NCBI GenBank assembly: GCA_015056255.1
Contig: SVGP01000024.1
Coordinates: 1 to 38,967 of the forward strand
Origin: Clostridiales bacterium
GTDB taxonomy: Bacteria; Bacillota; Clostridia; Christensenellales; Aristaeellaceae
Length of the DNA: 38,967 nt
Direction of reading: 5' to 3'
Shown here: positions 30,573-37,840 of the stretch, piece after piece
How the letters are laid out: every line of letters starts with the position of its first letter
How positions within the stretch are numbered: position 1 is the first letter of the stretch
Made by a program: the position numbers and the translations under genes
The notes under the pieces: model-generated
Database searches by the model: none
What the model saw: the letters and a program-made list of their open reading frames with translations, nothing else
Told to the model about the DNA's origin: nothing

Positions 30573-31061
30573 ATGACTGAAAACATCCAGGAAGGCGTCG
30601 TTCTTACTCCCGACGGAAAGAAAAAGCTTGAAGACGAGCTGTATGACCTTAAGGTGGTTAAACGCGCCCAGGTTGTTAAGGATATTGCCGAAGCCCGTGC
30701 GCACGGCGACTTAAGCGAAAACGCAGAATATGACGAAGCCAAAAACGAAGAAGCCCGCGTTCACAGCCGCATTGCCCAGCTGGAAGAGCTGCTTGCCAAC
30801 GCTATTATCGTGGACGACGCGCAGATCAACACCACCTCCGTTTCCGTCGGAACCATTGTAAAGGTGTATGACGAGGAATATCAGGAGGAGGACGAGTATT
30901 GCATTGTCGGCTTCACCGAGGCCGATCCTGCGAAGCTGCACATCTCCGCAGAATCCCCCATCGGCGCGGCGCTCATGGGCGCGCATGTGGGCGACACCGT
31001 TGAAGCGCAGACCCCCGGCGGCGTGATTAAGCTCACCATCCGCGAAATCAAACGCAGATAA
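30573..31061 (+). CDS. greA: Transcription elongation factor GreA
   Basis: A 162-residue factor that inserts its coiled coil into the RNA polymerase channel and stimulates transcript cleavage in backtracked complexes. The N-terminal coiled coil carries the acidic tip GDLSENAEY with D46 and E49. The C-terminal FKBP-like domain includes the family's [10 protein letters not shown] and [11 protein letters not shown] segments. The longer open frame upstream is excluded by the promoter. AGAGAGG lies eight bases before the ATG. lysS follows; the pairing is common in Firmicutes. Confidence 0.97.
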   Translation: MTENIQEGVVLTPDGKKKLEDELYDLKVVKRAQVVKDIAEARAHGDLSENAEYDEAKNEEARVHSRIAQLEELLANAIIVDDAQINTTSVSVGTIVKVYDEEYQEEDEYCIVGFTEADPAKLHISAESPIGAALMGAHVGDTVEAQTPGGVIKLTIREIKRR

Positions 31062-31062
31062 A

Positions 31063-31109
31063 AGACAGGCTTGCATGCAAAAGGCCTGTCTGATTGGCAG
31101 GTCTTTTTT
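31063..31109 (+). terminator. Terminator or attenuator between greA and lysS
   Basis: AGACAGGC (31063-31070) pairs with GCCTGTCT (31084-31091); an alternative pairing of GGCCTG with CAGGTC abuts a run of T (31102-31109). The position suggests partial termination that could separate greA from lysS expression. No lysine riboswitch or T-box motif is seen. Confidence 0.55.
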
Positions 31110-31158
31110 TACGAAATTTCATGCGCACATCCATGCGCTCACGGGAGGAAAACCAATT

Positions 31159-32658
31159 ATGGCAGACAATCAGAACGTTCAGGCTCCCCTTACGCAGGAA
31201 GCCGTTTCCGAGCAGAACGAAATCCGATTAAATAAGCTTCGCGAGTTGACCGAAGCCGGCAAGAACCCCTACGAAATCACCCGCTTTGACAGAACCCATC
31301 TGTCCGACGAAATCCTTGCTTCCTTCAATACCCTCGAAAACGAAACCGTCACCATCGCCGGCCGCATGATGAGCCGCCGCATTATGGGCAAAGCCTCCTT
31401 CGCCTTCCTTCAGGACAGAAACGCCGGCATCCAGATCTACGTGCGCCGCGACGATATCGGCGAGGAAAGCTATGCCGACTTTAAGAAGATGGACATCGGC
31501 GACATACTGGGCGTAACCGGAAAGGTCTTTAAGACCAAGACCGGCGAAATCTCCGTCCACGCAGAATCCGTTACCCTCTTAACCAAGTCCCTCCATCCGC
31601 TGCCCGAGAAGTATCACGGCCTTACCAATACCGATACCCGCTATCGCCAGCGCTATCTTGACTTGATCGTAAACCCCGAGGTCAAGGATACTTTCATGAA
31701 GAGAAGCAAGATCATCTCCACCATCAGAAAGTACCTCGACAATCAGGGCTTTATCGAGGTCGAAACCCCCATGCTCGTTTCCAACGCCGGCGGCGCCGCA
31801 GCCCGTCCCTTCGAAACCCACTTCAACGCCCTCGACGAGGACGTAAAGCTTCGAATCTCCCTCGAACTCTACCTTAAGCGCCTGATCGTCGGCGGCATGG
31901 AAAAGGTATACGAAATCGGCCGCGTTTTCCGTAACGAAGGCATCGATACCCGCCACAACCCCGAGTTCACCCTCATGGAGCTCTATCAGGCCTATACCGA
32001 TTACCACGGCATGATGGACCTGACCGAAAACCTCTACCGCCACCTGGCTCAGGAAGTCCTCGGCACCACCACCATCACCTATAACGGCATTGAAATGGAC
32101 CTCGGAAAGCCTTTTGAACGTATCACCATGGTAGACGCGGTCAAGAAGTACGCAGGCGTAGATTTCAACGAAATCCACACCCTTGAAGAAGCCCGCGCCA
32201 TCGCCAAGGAAAAGCACGTTGAGTTTGAAGCGCGCCATAAGAAGGGCGACATCTTAAACCTCTTCTTCGAGGAGTTCGTAGAAGACCACCTGATCCAGCC
32301 CACCTTCGTCATGGATCACCCCATCGAAATCTCCCCCCTGACGAAGAAGAAGCCCGGCAATCCCGACTACGTCGAGCGCTTTGAGTTCTTCATGAACGGC
32401 TGGGAAATGGCCAACGCCTACTCCGAGCTGAACGACCCCATCGACCAGCGCGAACGCTTCAAGGCCCAGGAAGAACAATTAGCCCAGGGCGACGACGAAG
32501 CCAACACCACCGATGAAGACTTCCTCTACGCCTTAGAGCTCGGCATGCCCCCCACGGGCGGCATCGGCTTTGGCATCGACAGAATGTGCATGCTGCTGAC
32601 AGATTCTCAGGCCATCCGCGACGTGCTGCTGTTCCCCACGATGAAGAGCCAGAACTAA
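31159..32658 (+). CDS. lysS: Lysyl-tRNA synthetase, class II
   Basis: A 499-residue enzyme attaching lysine to tRNA-Lys. An N-terminal OB-fold anticodon-binding domain (about 60-155) precedes the catalytic core. Motif 1 contains [10 protein letters not shown], motif 2 is RVFRNEG from R255 with DTRHNPEFT, and motif 3 is GGIGFGIDR from 467 to R475. Length and motifs are complete. GGGAGG lies upstream of ATG 31159; the frame starting at 31075 runs over the terminator-like hairpin and is rejected. It is the last core gene before the accessory island. Confidence 0.97.
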   Translation: MADNQNVQAPLTQEAVSEQNEIRLNKLRELTEAGKNPYEITRFDRTHLSDEILASFNTLENETVTIAGRMMSRRIMGKASFAFLQDRNAGIQIYVRRDDIGEESYADFKKMDIGDILGVTGKVFKTKTGEISVHAESVTLLTKSLHPLPEKYHGLTNTDTRYRQRYLDLIVNPEVKDTFMKRSKIISTIRKYLDNQGFIEVETPMLVSNAGGAAARPFETHFNALDEDVKLRISLELYLKRLIVGGMEKVYEIGRVFRNEGIDTRHNPEFTLMELYQAYTDYHGMMDLTENLYRHLAQEVLGTTTITYNGIEMDLGKPFERITMVDAVKKYAGVDFNEIHTLEEARAIAKEKHVEFEARHKKGDILNLFFEEFVEDHLIQPTFVMDHPIEISPLTKKKPGNPDYVERFEFFMNGWEMANAYSELNDPIDQRERFKAQEEQLAQGDDEANTTDEDFLYALELGMPPTGGIGFGIDRMCMLLTDSQAIRDVLLFPTMKSQN

Positions 32659-32757
32659 AATATGGGGTTAGGGTGGGGGTAACCCACAAAAAACGTGTGA
32701 ACTTACATCACTTACATCAAAACTTACTTCAAAATACGAGTAGGATACAAAGTACCC

Positions 32758-32792
32758 AAAAAGAGTGTTCCAACATGGAGCACTCTTTTTTG
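32758..32792 (+). terminator. Terminator downstream of lysS
   Basis: AAAGAGTGTTCC and GGAGCACTCTTT pair around a short loop (about 32758-32792), with A and T tracts on both sides, so it can work in both directions. Just before it is a tandem CTTACATCA repeat. Confidence 0.8.
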
Positions 32793-32971
32793 TCTATTTA
32801 TCAACTTTAAATCTACTTTGATATCATCTGTATACAAGAAAAAACCTGCTTTGAAACAGCTTATAATCATGAGTTTTCTCAACAGCCGAACCCTGAAAAA
32901 CCAACTTCAATCAAGATTGTGTTAAATAAAGCTTGCAATGCTATTTATATGACATGTTGGCATTACCATCT

Positions 32972-32989
32972 GTGATTTAATTAAATCAC
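32972..32989. promoter_or_regulatory. 18-bp perfect palindrome, candidate operator
   Basis: GTGATTTAATTAAATCAC is perfectly self-complementary. It sits 72 bases upstream of the first island gene. Nearby are small CTTTG/CAAAG and GACTC/GAGTC stems (33008-33040). The gap 32793-32971 is A+T-rich with no gene seen. Confidence 0.5.
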
Positions 32990-33061
32990 GACGAAGGGAA
33001 CAACCCCTTTGAAAACAAAGCAACCGACTCCAAGAGAGTCAGAAAGAAGAGGAAACCCCAA

Positions 33062-33544
33062 ATGATGAACATGAGAATCAACGCCACCAAGAGAACCATC
33101 GAAATGACCAAAAAGTTTGCTGCCACCGCCTCCCATTACGGAACCGACGAATACAAGATGCTTCAGGAAGTTCGTCATGATTACCCCGGATACAGCGTTC
33201 AGATCATTAATCGCAAGTCAGTCCAAAGCACTTTCAAAGGTCTTACCTACGAATACATGGAAATGTATATCGAAAAGCATGACAACGAAAACGGCTCCAT
33301 TATGAAGGAGTACAACATGCTCCGTGCTAAAGATGAAGATTCCATCGAAATCGGTGCAGAATCGGAATCTTACATGACCATCAAAGCTTGGTTCCTTGAT
33401 CAGTTCCCTGCTTTTGCCGAATACCACGAGAAGCGCAATGAGATGACTGAGAATATAAAGAAAAAGGTAACCGCAACCAACGAAGCGAAACGTAAAGCAG
33501 CAAGGGCTGCTAAGCGCGCCCTCCTCCATGTACGTTTTTCCTAA
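33062..33544 (+). CDS. Island protein of unknown function, paralogue 1
   Basis: A 160-residue basic protein. It shares with the next gene an N-terminal block (INATKRTIEM), the RHDYPGY motif (38-44) and FKGLTYEYM (58-66). Only this copy has the later IKAWFLDQFP segment (107-116) and a strongly basic tail (about 132-158). No known domain is recognised; I believe related small proteins occur on mobile elements of gut Firmicutes, but could not verify this. AGAGG lies nine bases before the ATG. Confidence 0.7.
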   Translation: MMNMRINATKRTIEMTKKFAATASHYGTDEYKMLQEVRHDYPGYSVQIINRKSVQSTFKGLTYEYMEMYIEKHDNENGSIMKEYNMLRAKDEDSIEIGAESESYMTIKAWFLDQFPAFAEYHEKRNEMTENIKKKVTATNEAKRKAARAAKRALLHVRFS

Positions 33545-33578
33545 AAACAAAAACTAAGAAAGGTACGGTACTTCATAG

Positions 33579-33908
33579 ATGAAAAACACACTGAAAATCA
33601 ATCACACTAATCGCATCATTATTATGGACAGAACTTTTTCAAAAAACGCAGAGAATACTCAGTCTACTGAATACGCTCACCTTCAGACCGTGCGGCGCGA
33701 CTATCCCGATTACACAGTAATCAAGCGAAGCATTAAGACGAATAAGAACCAGAATCACTACAAAGGCTTGACTTATGAGTTTATTGAAGACTATATCCTG
33801 ACGCACGGTTCTGCTGATGATATCAAGAAGAACTGGGCAGAGTATCAGGAAAAGCGCTTGATATCCGAATGCCACAGCAAAGCATTCCGTTATTTTGACA
33901 AAACTTGA
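33579..33908 (+). CDS. Island protein of unknown function, paralogue 2 (C-terminally short)
   Basis: A 109-residue protein clearly homologous to the preceding gene over its first 75 residues: INHTNRIIIM aligns with INATKRTIEM, RRDYPDY with RHDYPGY, and YKGLTYEFIEDYI with FKGLTYEYMEMYI. It ends at KAFRYFDKT, where the longer paralogue continues into the IKAWFL segment, so its C-terminus is probably lost. The ribosome binding site is weak or distant. It may be a decaying duplicate. Confidence 0.65.
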   Translation: MKNTLKINHTNRIIIMDRTFSKNAENTQSTEYAHLQTVRRDYPDYTVIKRSIKTNKNQNHYKGLTYEFIEDYILTHGSADDIKKNWAEYQEKRLISECHSKAFRYFDKT

Positions 33909-33938
33909 CCGCGCTGAGCTCAGAAATGAAACTACACT

Positions 33939-34001
33939 ATGTTTAATATCGAAGTGACCTTTGATCGTAATGCATGGAACCGCGAAAAGATGACGCTGTA
34001 A
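33939..34001 (+). CDS. Possible 20-residue remnant ORF
   Basis: A 20-codon frame starting MFNIEVTFDRNAWNREK. There is no convincing ribosome binding site. It reads like the truncated N-terminus of a larger protein, lying between two small island genes. Confidence 0.25.
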   Translation: MFNIEVTFDRNAWNREKMTL

Positions 34002-34028
34002 AGCATGATCTCCTTGGAGGGATGAGCT

Positions 34029-34253
34029 TTGCCGGATATCATTGAAGAATATGATGACTTTGGTATGTGCGATGCTGCCGCCGTAGAATGTGCTTTGGAT
34101 CTTGGTTGGAACATGAAAGAATACATTGATAGGGATATTATTGATACCCTCTATAGCTATTTTATTTACGATGAAGAAGAAACAGTAAGTCTTCAGAAGT
34201 GTATTGTTGCTGAAGCTCTGGACTACATTGAAGCACATGTCGGTGCCGCATAA
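34029..34253 (+). CDS. Small acidic island protein of unknown function
   Basis: A 74-residue acidic protein starting at TTG (34029) after GGAGGG at 34015-34020. Helical pattern with D/E-rich face; no known domain. The alternative ATG at 34022 opens only a 7-codon frame. Its size and charge are compatible with an anti-defence or regulatory small protein, but nothing specific supports that. Confidence 0.5.
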   Translation: MPDIIEEYDDFGMCDAAAVECALDLGWNMKEYIDRDIIDTLYSYFIYDEEETVSLQKCIVAEALDYIEAHVGAA

Positions 34254-34325
34254 GGAAATTTCCGATGGAGCACCGGGCGGCAAAATCCGAAGTAAAGCCA
34301 TTGCGTGTATTCTGGGGAAAGAAGA

Positions 34326-34532
34326 ATGACTCCTGAATACATCAACTCCAACGAACCCGTCTACCGCTATCTCGTTACCTACTTCCTCCCCGAACTCTCG
34401 GATCCCAACTTCCGCCAAGCCTCCGCGCAGGAAATCGCACAGGACGAACGCATGATATATTGTCGCCATATGGCGGCGTGGCTCCCGCATGAAAAGCAGT
34501 ATAGTAAAATTGTTCAAACATCCACTCACTAG
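34326..34532 (+). CDS. Small hypothetical island protein
   Basis: A 68-residue frame starting MTPEYINSNEPVYRYL, with GGGGAAAGAAGA just before the ATG. No domain is recognised. The next operon begins about 100 bases downstream. Confidence 0.45.
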   Translation: MTPEYINSNEPVYRYLVTYFLPELSDPNFRQASAQEIAQDERMIYCRHMAAWLPHEKQYSKIVQTSTH

Positions 34533-34570
34533 CTAAAAATTTCCGCTTAAAATATCAGTTTATAAATTGC

Positions 34571-34606
34571 GAAACGCTTGCATATCGCAAGCGTTTCTGC
34601 TATTAT
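34571..34606 (+). promoter_or_regulatory. Promoter and operator of the toxin-antitoxin operon
   Basis: A perfect 11-base inverted repeat, GAAACGCTTGC and GCAAGCGTTTC (34571-34581, 34587-34597), overlaps a promoter made of TTGCAT (34578-34583) and TATTAT (34601-34606) spaced by 17 bases. This is the classical layout for autorepression by the antitoxin or the complex. Confidence 0.8.
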
Positions 34607-34626
34607 ATAAACAGGAGGTGTTTCAT

Positions 34627-34932
34627 ATGGCAAGAACATCCAACATCTTTGCACGCGTAGAGCCGGAAATCAAAGAACAGGCAGAACAGGTGCTCAATCA
34701 GCTCGGAATTCCAATGTCCAATGCAATTGGCTTGTTTTTGAGGCAGATCGTACTTCAGCGCGGCATTCCGTTTGAAATGAAGCTCCCGGAAAAAGTCCTT
34801 CCTGACTGCAGCGCCATGACTGATGAGCAGTTTAATGCAGCCATTACGCGCGGAATGATGGATCTTTCCGAAGGAAAGGTTATGACCAGTGCACAGGTTG
34901 CTGACATGATGAAGCGGGACTATGGCATATGA
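34627..34932 (+). CDS. RelB/DinJ-family antitoxin
   Basis: A 101-residue antitoxin with an N-terminal ribbon-helix-helix domain (FARVEPEIKEQAEQVLNQLG, IPMSNAIGLFLRQIV) and a flexible C-terminal tail that would wrap the toxin. ATG 34627 follows AGGAGGTG; the longer frame upstream crosses the operator. The stop overlaps the toxin start (ATGA). It should neutralise the toxin and repress its own promoter through the palindrome just upstream. Confidence 0.9.
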   Translation: MARTSNIFARVEPEIKEQAEQVLNQLGIPMSNAIGLFLRQIVLQRGIPFEMKLPEKVLPDCSAMTDEQFNAAITRGMMDLSEGKVMTSAQVADMMKRDYGI

Positions 34933-35243
34933 ACAAATGGAATGTGATTTATACCGAACAAGCTGTTCAGGATTTGCGCGACATCTACGAATATATCGCC
35001 TTCAATCTGCTCGAACCTGAAACCGCAGCCAAACAGGTGCAGCGCATCATGGCGGATATCACGAAACTGGAAATGCTGCCCATGCGCCATCAGCTATACC
35101 AGAGAAGTCCATGGAAAGAGCGCGGTTTGCGCGTGCTTCAGACGGACAATTTTCTCTCCTTTTATCTTCCACTTGAACAACAAAATACGGTGAGCGTCAT
35201 CCGCATCATGTACGGAAAGCGGAATGTCGATGCACAGCTCTGA
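34929..35243 (+). CDS. RelE/ParE-family toxin
   Basis: A 104-residue toxin of the ParE/RelE superfamily. Recognisable features are YTEQAVQDLRDIYEYIA at the N-terminus, the central MRHQLYQRSPWKERGLRVL and the C-terminal VIRIMYGKRN. ParE members poison gyrase and RelE members cut mRNA at the ribosome; the sequence alone does not decide between them. Its coupled position after a RelB-like antitoxin is typical. A terminator follows within 10 bases. Confidence 0.9.
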   Translation: MNKWNVIYTEQAVQDLRDIYEYIAFNLLEPETAAKQVQRIMADITKLEMLPMRHQLYQRSPWKERGLRVLQTDNFLSFYLPLEQQNTVSVIRIMYGKRNVDAQL

Positions 35244-35251
35244 AAAATGCG

Positions 35252-35283
35252 ACCGGAGACGCAAATATGCGCCTCCGGTTTTT
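35252..35283 (+). terminator. Toxin-antitoxin operon terminator
   Basis: ACCGGAGACGCA pairs with TGCGCCTCCGGT (35252-35263, 35268-35279) and is followed by five T. Confidence 0.9.
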
Positions 35284-35361
35284 GCTATTTATGGACTTTG
35301 CCTTAGTATATGGCTGTTGAACACGCCCCTTGTCTCCTCTTCCCGAAACATAGCCCCGGGG

Positions 35362-35571
35362 TTAAATTTTGGTGCCATCTTTGAATTCGAAACCGAAATA
35401 AAAAGACGCTTCAAGCGCTTCCGCGATCTTCTCCATTTCTTCTGATGAAAACTTTCCCGTTTTCATTCTCTGATTAAACGCCTGCGGACTCGAACCAACA
35501 GCGCGAGCCAAATCAGCTTCACTCATGCCCTTGTAACCAAGGGCCATTTTTATTTTCTGCGATATAGTCAT
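35362..35571 (-). CDS. XRE-family HTH regulator
   Basis: A 69-residue Cro/CI-type DNA-binding protein made up almost entirely of the helix-turn-helix fold: KIKMALGYKGMSEADLARAVGSSPQAFNQRMKTG. It lacks a dimerisation or sensor domain. The start is placed at the second ATG (35571) because GGAGGG abuts the first (35577) and has proper spacing only to the second. It is divergent from a broken gene with a strong promoter, and the overlapping inverted repeat suggests it represses that promoter. Confidence 0.85.
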   Translation of the reverse strand: MTISQKIKMALGYKGMSEADLARAVGSSPQAFNQRMKTGKFSSEEMEKIAEALEASFYFGFEFKDGTKI

Positions 35572-35589
35572 GTTCATCCCTCCATTTTC

Positions 35590-35687
35590 ATTATACAGGA
35601 TTCTCTTTTTTTCGTCAATAATATTTAGAGAAAATAAAGGAAAATATTGATTTTAATCTTGACAAAATAAAGATTATCCTTTATAAT
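35590..35687. promoter_or_regulatory. Divergent promoters with candidate XRE operator
   Basis: Reverse strand: TTGACG (35613-35618) and TATAAT (35590-35595), spaced 17. Plus strand: consensus TTGACA (35659-35664) and TATAAT (35682-35687), spaced 17. An inverted repeat TAATCTT/AAGATTA (35654-35660, 35670-35676) overlaps the plus-strand -35, so the XRE protein could switch the plus-strand gene; this is inference. Confidence 0.7.
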
Positions 35688-35739
35688 ATAACCATGAGGT
35701 TGATAAACTCAATCATTTATACAAAAGGAGGGCACCCCA

Positions 35740-35931
35740 ATGTAAAACCCCAACATGGAAGCCAAGGTCAAGGAACTGATGGAACTCAAACGCATGAAGG
35801 AAGAAATCGAAGCGGAAATCACTGCCGCAGAAGACGACATCAAGGCCGTTATGGGCGATGAAGAAACGCTTTTTGCGGGCGCGTTCAAAGTCTCATGGAC
35901 GCCTTCTGGAGCTCCAACGGATCCTTTATAG
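35740..35931 (+). pseudogene. Broken plus-strand gene: codon-2 stop and 3-prime recombination
   Basis: AAAGGAGGG is followed at normal spacing by ATG (35740), but the next codon is TAA. Frame continues as NPN-MEAKVKELMELKRMKEE with a coiled-coil-like acidic run and then FKVSWTP, before an abrupt change at about 35910 and a stop at 35931. Its 3-prime end is antisense to the truncated mrr gene. Re-initiation at ATG 35755 could give a 58-residue peptide. Similar coiled-coil starts are seen in phage or element proteins of unknown function; the original product is not identified. Confidence 0.65.
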
Positions 35932-36578
35932 CGTTTGCACTGAAATGCAACATTGAAACTGAATACACCATTTATTTTCAACTTTCCAGTGCCATCGATA
36001 CCACCATCACCAGATGATTTTGTGACTTTAACTTCCGTGAATCCACAAGCGCGAAGCACTCTTTGAGTTAAACGTTCAAATCCGTACGGATTCATATGCT
36101 GAAGAATTTCCGTTAATCGCATACGCCATTCTTTAACTTCATCCGGCGTATCGACCCCATCATCTTCTGGGGTTTCATCATCGTCTATCTTTTGCTGAGC
36201 ATCTAAAGTTCCTGATGCACGCCTGGCTGCATTTCTTTTTACTATTGTAGTTACGATTTCTTTCGCATCAACACTTTCAACTTTTACATAATTCGATGTA
36301 ATGGCCCAAACGGATCGGGACACATTTTCAATTACACCATAACTCCTTAAATATGTACGTGCCCAGGCAGCTTGATAAGCAAGTTCAGTCATACTTTCGT
36401 GATCTTTATGTGGAATGTCTACTATTTCATCTAAAAGATGCATATTCTCAATGATTTGTGTCAAAATCTCATCATTGCTGCCGGATCCGCCCAATAATTT
36501 CAGCGCAGAAAAGGTAGGTTCTATTAAATCGCCGTACCTTGGTATTCTCCTATCGATTCTTTGTCGTGCTTTATTCAC
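35910..36578 (-). pseudogene. mrr: Mrr-type restriction endonuclease, 3-prime truncated
   Basis: The N-terminal winged-helix part (PRYGDLIEPTFSALKLLGG) and the start of the Mrr catalytic domain are present: NPYGFERLTQRVLRACGF, SGDGGIDG and the QCKRYKG half of the PD-(D/E)XK-like site. Homology stops after GSVGA; the remaining 30 percent of the nuclease domain, usually continuing into a REGGGLFIT-like block, is missing and the frame runs into antisense of another gene. GTG at 36578 is the likely start because GGAG lies eight bases ahead. It is probably inactive; intact Mrr enzymes cut methylated DNA. Confidence 0.75.
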
Positions 36579-36607
36579 GCGACTTTCTCCTCTCATATTC
36601 AAACCAT

Positions 36608-36772
36608 TTAGACATTATTTTTGATTTTTGATACCAATAAGAGCAAGGCATTATTACGATGATCTCTTTTAAGTTCGCATTCCCATACTGTAAGAACATT
36701 CCATCCTAATGATTTCAGACTCTTGTGAGCTGCTTCGTCCCTTATTATATTTCCCTCTATCTTTTTTCTCCA
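36608..36772 (-). pseudogene. vsr: Vsr-type very-short-patch-repair endonuclease, C-terminal fragment
   Basis: The segment FWRKKIEGNIIRD...LKSLGWNVLTVWECELK is the conserved C-terminal end of Vsr endonucleases, which nick T:G mismatches at methylated cytosines. The catalytic N-terminal part (the aspartate-containing VDGCFWHGC-like region) is absent. It is fused in frame to a C5-methyltransferase fragment at the shared FW. Loss of both partners' key parts makes it non-functional. Confidence 0.7.
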
Positions 36773-36985
36773 GAACACAAAGTCATCTGGGAAAGATTGG
36801 AGCCGCGCATTCTCACGAATGGTAGGTACTCTGTTGTATTCATAATGAAAATGGTTTCTGTGTCCGGTATCTATTGTTCTGGAAGGCTTATCTCCATGAT
36901 AGCGCGTCCAGGCTTCATTGAATTTTCGACTTTCACCAACACCTGCAGGAAGGTCTTTATAATTTCCGCCCTCCGGAACCATAGC
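36773..36985 (-). pseudogene. C5 cytosine methyltransferase fragment
   Basis: The residues MVPEGGNYKDLP, YHGDKPSRTIDTGHRNHFHY and TIRENARLQSFPDDF match the target-recognition and motif IX region of 5-cytosine methyltransferases. The catalytic PCQ loop (motif IV), motif I and motif X are missing. The upstream end runs into antisense of a different gene near 36990-37010; the downstream end is fused to a Vsr fragment. The order methylase, vsr, mrr suggests a decayed restriction-modification or defence cluster. Confidence 0.75.
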
Positions 36986-37012
36986 GATGGTATGGTCTGT
37001 TCCAAGCTGCTC

Positions 37013-37255
37013 CATCACGAAGCTCTGGGACGCTTTGACGAGCCGAAATCGTGGGAGATACGGGAAATCAACGAGATTATGAATCAGTCCGTGACAGGCT
37101 GGATTCCTTATCCCAATCCCAGAAGCTATAAGAAGTACGGTAAGCAAAGGGGCTGGATGCGTGGAAACAAAACGGTGGAAACAGGGACAAGCCCCTTGGA
37201 TGGGTTCCGTGAACTGACCGAAGAAGAATGTAACCAGATGGAACTGCCGTTTTGA
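37013..37255 (+). pseudogene. Plus-strand C-terminal fragment of an unrecognised gene
   Basis: Eighty residues from HHEALGRFDEP to the stop, containing EINEIMNQSVTGWIPYPNP, KKYGKQRGWMRGNK and ending ELPF. There is no start signal and the 5-prime side is occupied by antisense methyltransferase sequence, so this is a recombination-derived fragment. The sequence looks like protein-coding DNA (good composition, ending at a stop), but I do not recognise the family. Confidence 0.5.
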
Positions 37256-37311
37256 GAAAGGAGTATGGTTTCCTGTTTGATATCCAATCCGTTGCCATAT
37301 CGGTTTCCGGG

Positions 37312-37337
37312 AAAAGCCTTGTTCAGCAAGGGTTTTT
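37312..37337 (+). terminator. Intrinsic terminator, probably bidirectional
   Basis: CCTTG (37317-37321) pairs with CAAGG (37327-37331) around TTCAG and is followed by five T; the A tract on the other side allows reverse-strand use. It separates the decayed cluster from xis-int. Confidence 0.7.
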
Positions 37338-37482
37338 CTTCTCTGGAAACGAAAGCAACAAAGAAATTCAAGAAAAACCAAAATAGCAAAGATAACTGCC
37401 GCAAGGAGGAATCTGGTTTTTAGAAGTCAGTTTCCGGTTTCTGTTTCCGGTTCTTCCTTGACCGGCTTTAGGAGGTATTGAA

Positions 37483-37542
37483 ATGAACGCAGCGCAGAAA
37501 AACGCAGGGTTTGGAACGACCCATCCCTGCACCACGAATTGA
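37483..37542 (+). CDS. 19-residue leader-like ORF upstream of xis
   Basis: MNAAQKNAGFGTTHPCTTN, starting at ATG 37483 after AGGAGG with six-base spacing. Its transcript also holds a GCAGGG/CCCTGC stem (37504-37530). It may be a leader peptide or simply a start-signal remnant; nothing else supports a function. Confidence 0.4.
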   Translation: MNAAQKNAGFGTTHPCTTN

Positions 37543-37561
37543 TATATGGAGGTAAATGCCT

Positions 37562-37795
37562 ATGGCAAATAACAAGAGCAATGTAACCAACAAGAACACT
37601 TTTGACATTCCGGTGTGGCGTAGATACACACTGACCATTGAGGAAGCTGCTGGCTACTATCACATCGGCGAAGGCAAGCTGCGTACGCTTATCGACCAGA
37701 ACCCACACGAAGATTTCTACGTTATGAACGGCAACAGGGCGCTGATCAAGCGTGAGAAGTTCGAGCGATATCTGGATCGGGCCACCGCTGTGTAA
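37562..37795 (+). CDS. xis: Tn916-type excisionase
   Basis: A 77-residue protein matching the Tn916 Xis family: a winged-helix core with IPVWRRYTLTIEEAAGYYHIGEGKL, KLRTLIDQN and VMNGNRALIKREKFERYLD. It would bend DNA at the element ends to direct excision by the integrase. Start 37562 is chosen because GGAGGT (37548-37553) is eight bases upstream; ATG 37556 is too close. It lies directly upstream of int, as in Tn916. Confidence 0.95.
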   Translation: MANNKSNVTNKNTFDIPVWRRYTLTIEEAAGYYHIGEGKLRTLIDQNPHEDFYVMNGNRALIKREKFERYLDRATAV

Positions 37796-37840
37796 AAAAT
37801 AATATGGCAGAACTGCCGTTTTCACATGATACAACTATAC

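Noticed and set aside
33639..34529. 296-residue reverse-strand frame across the small island genes
   Set aside because: Antisense of several plus-strand genes with their own ribosome binding sites; no ribosome binding site of its own and no recognisable domain.
36725..37255. A single intact 176-residue plus-strand gene
   Set aside because: Its first half is antisense to recognisable Vsr and methyltransferase sequence; only the last 80 residues look like true coding sequence.
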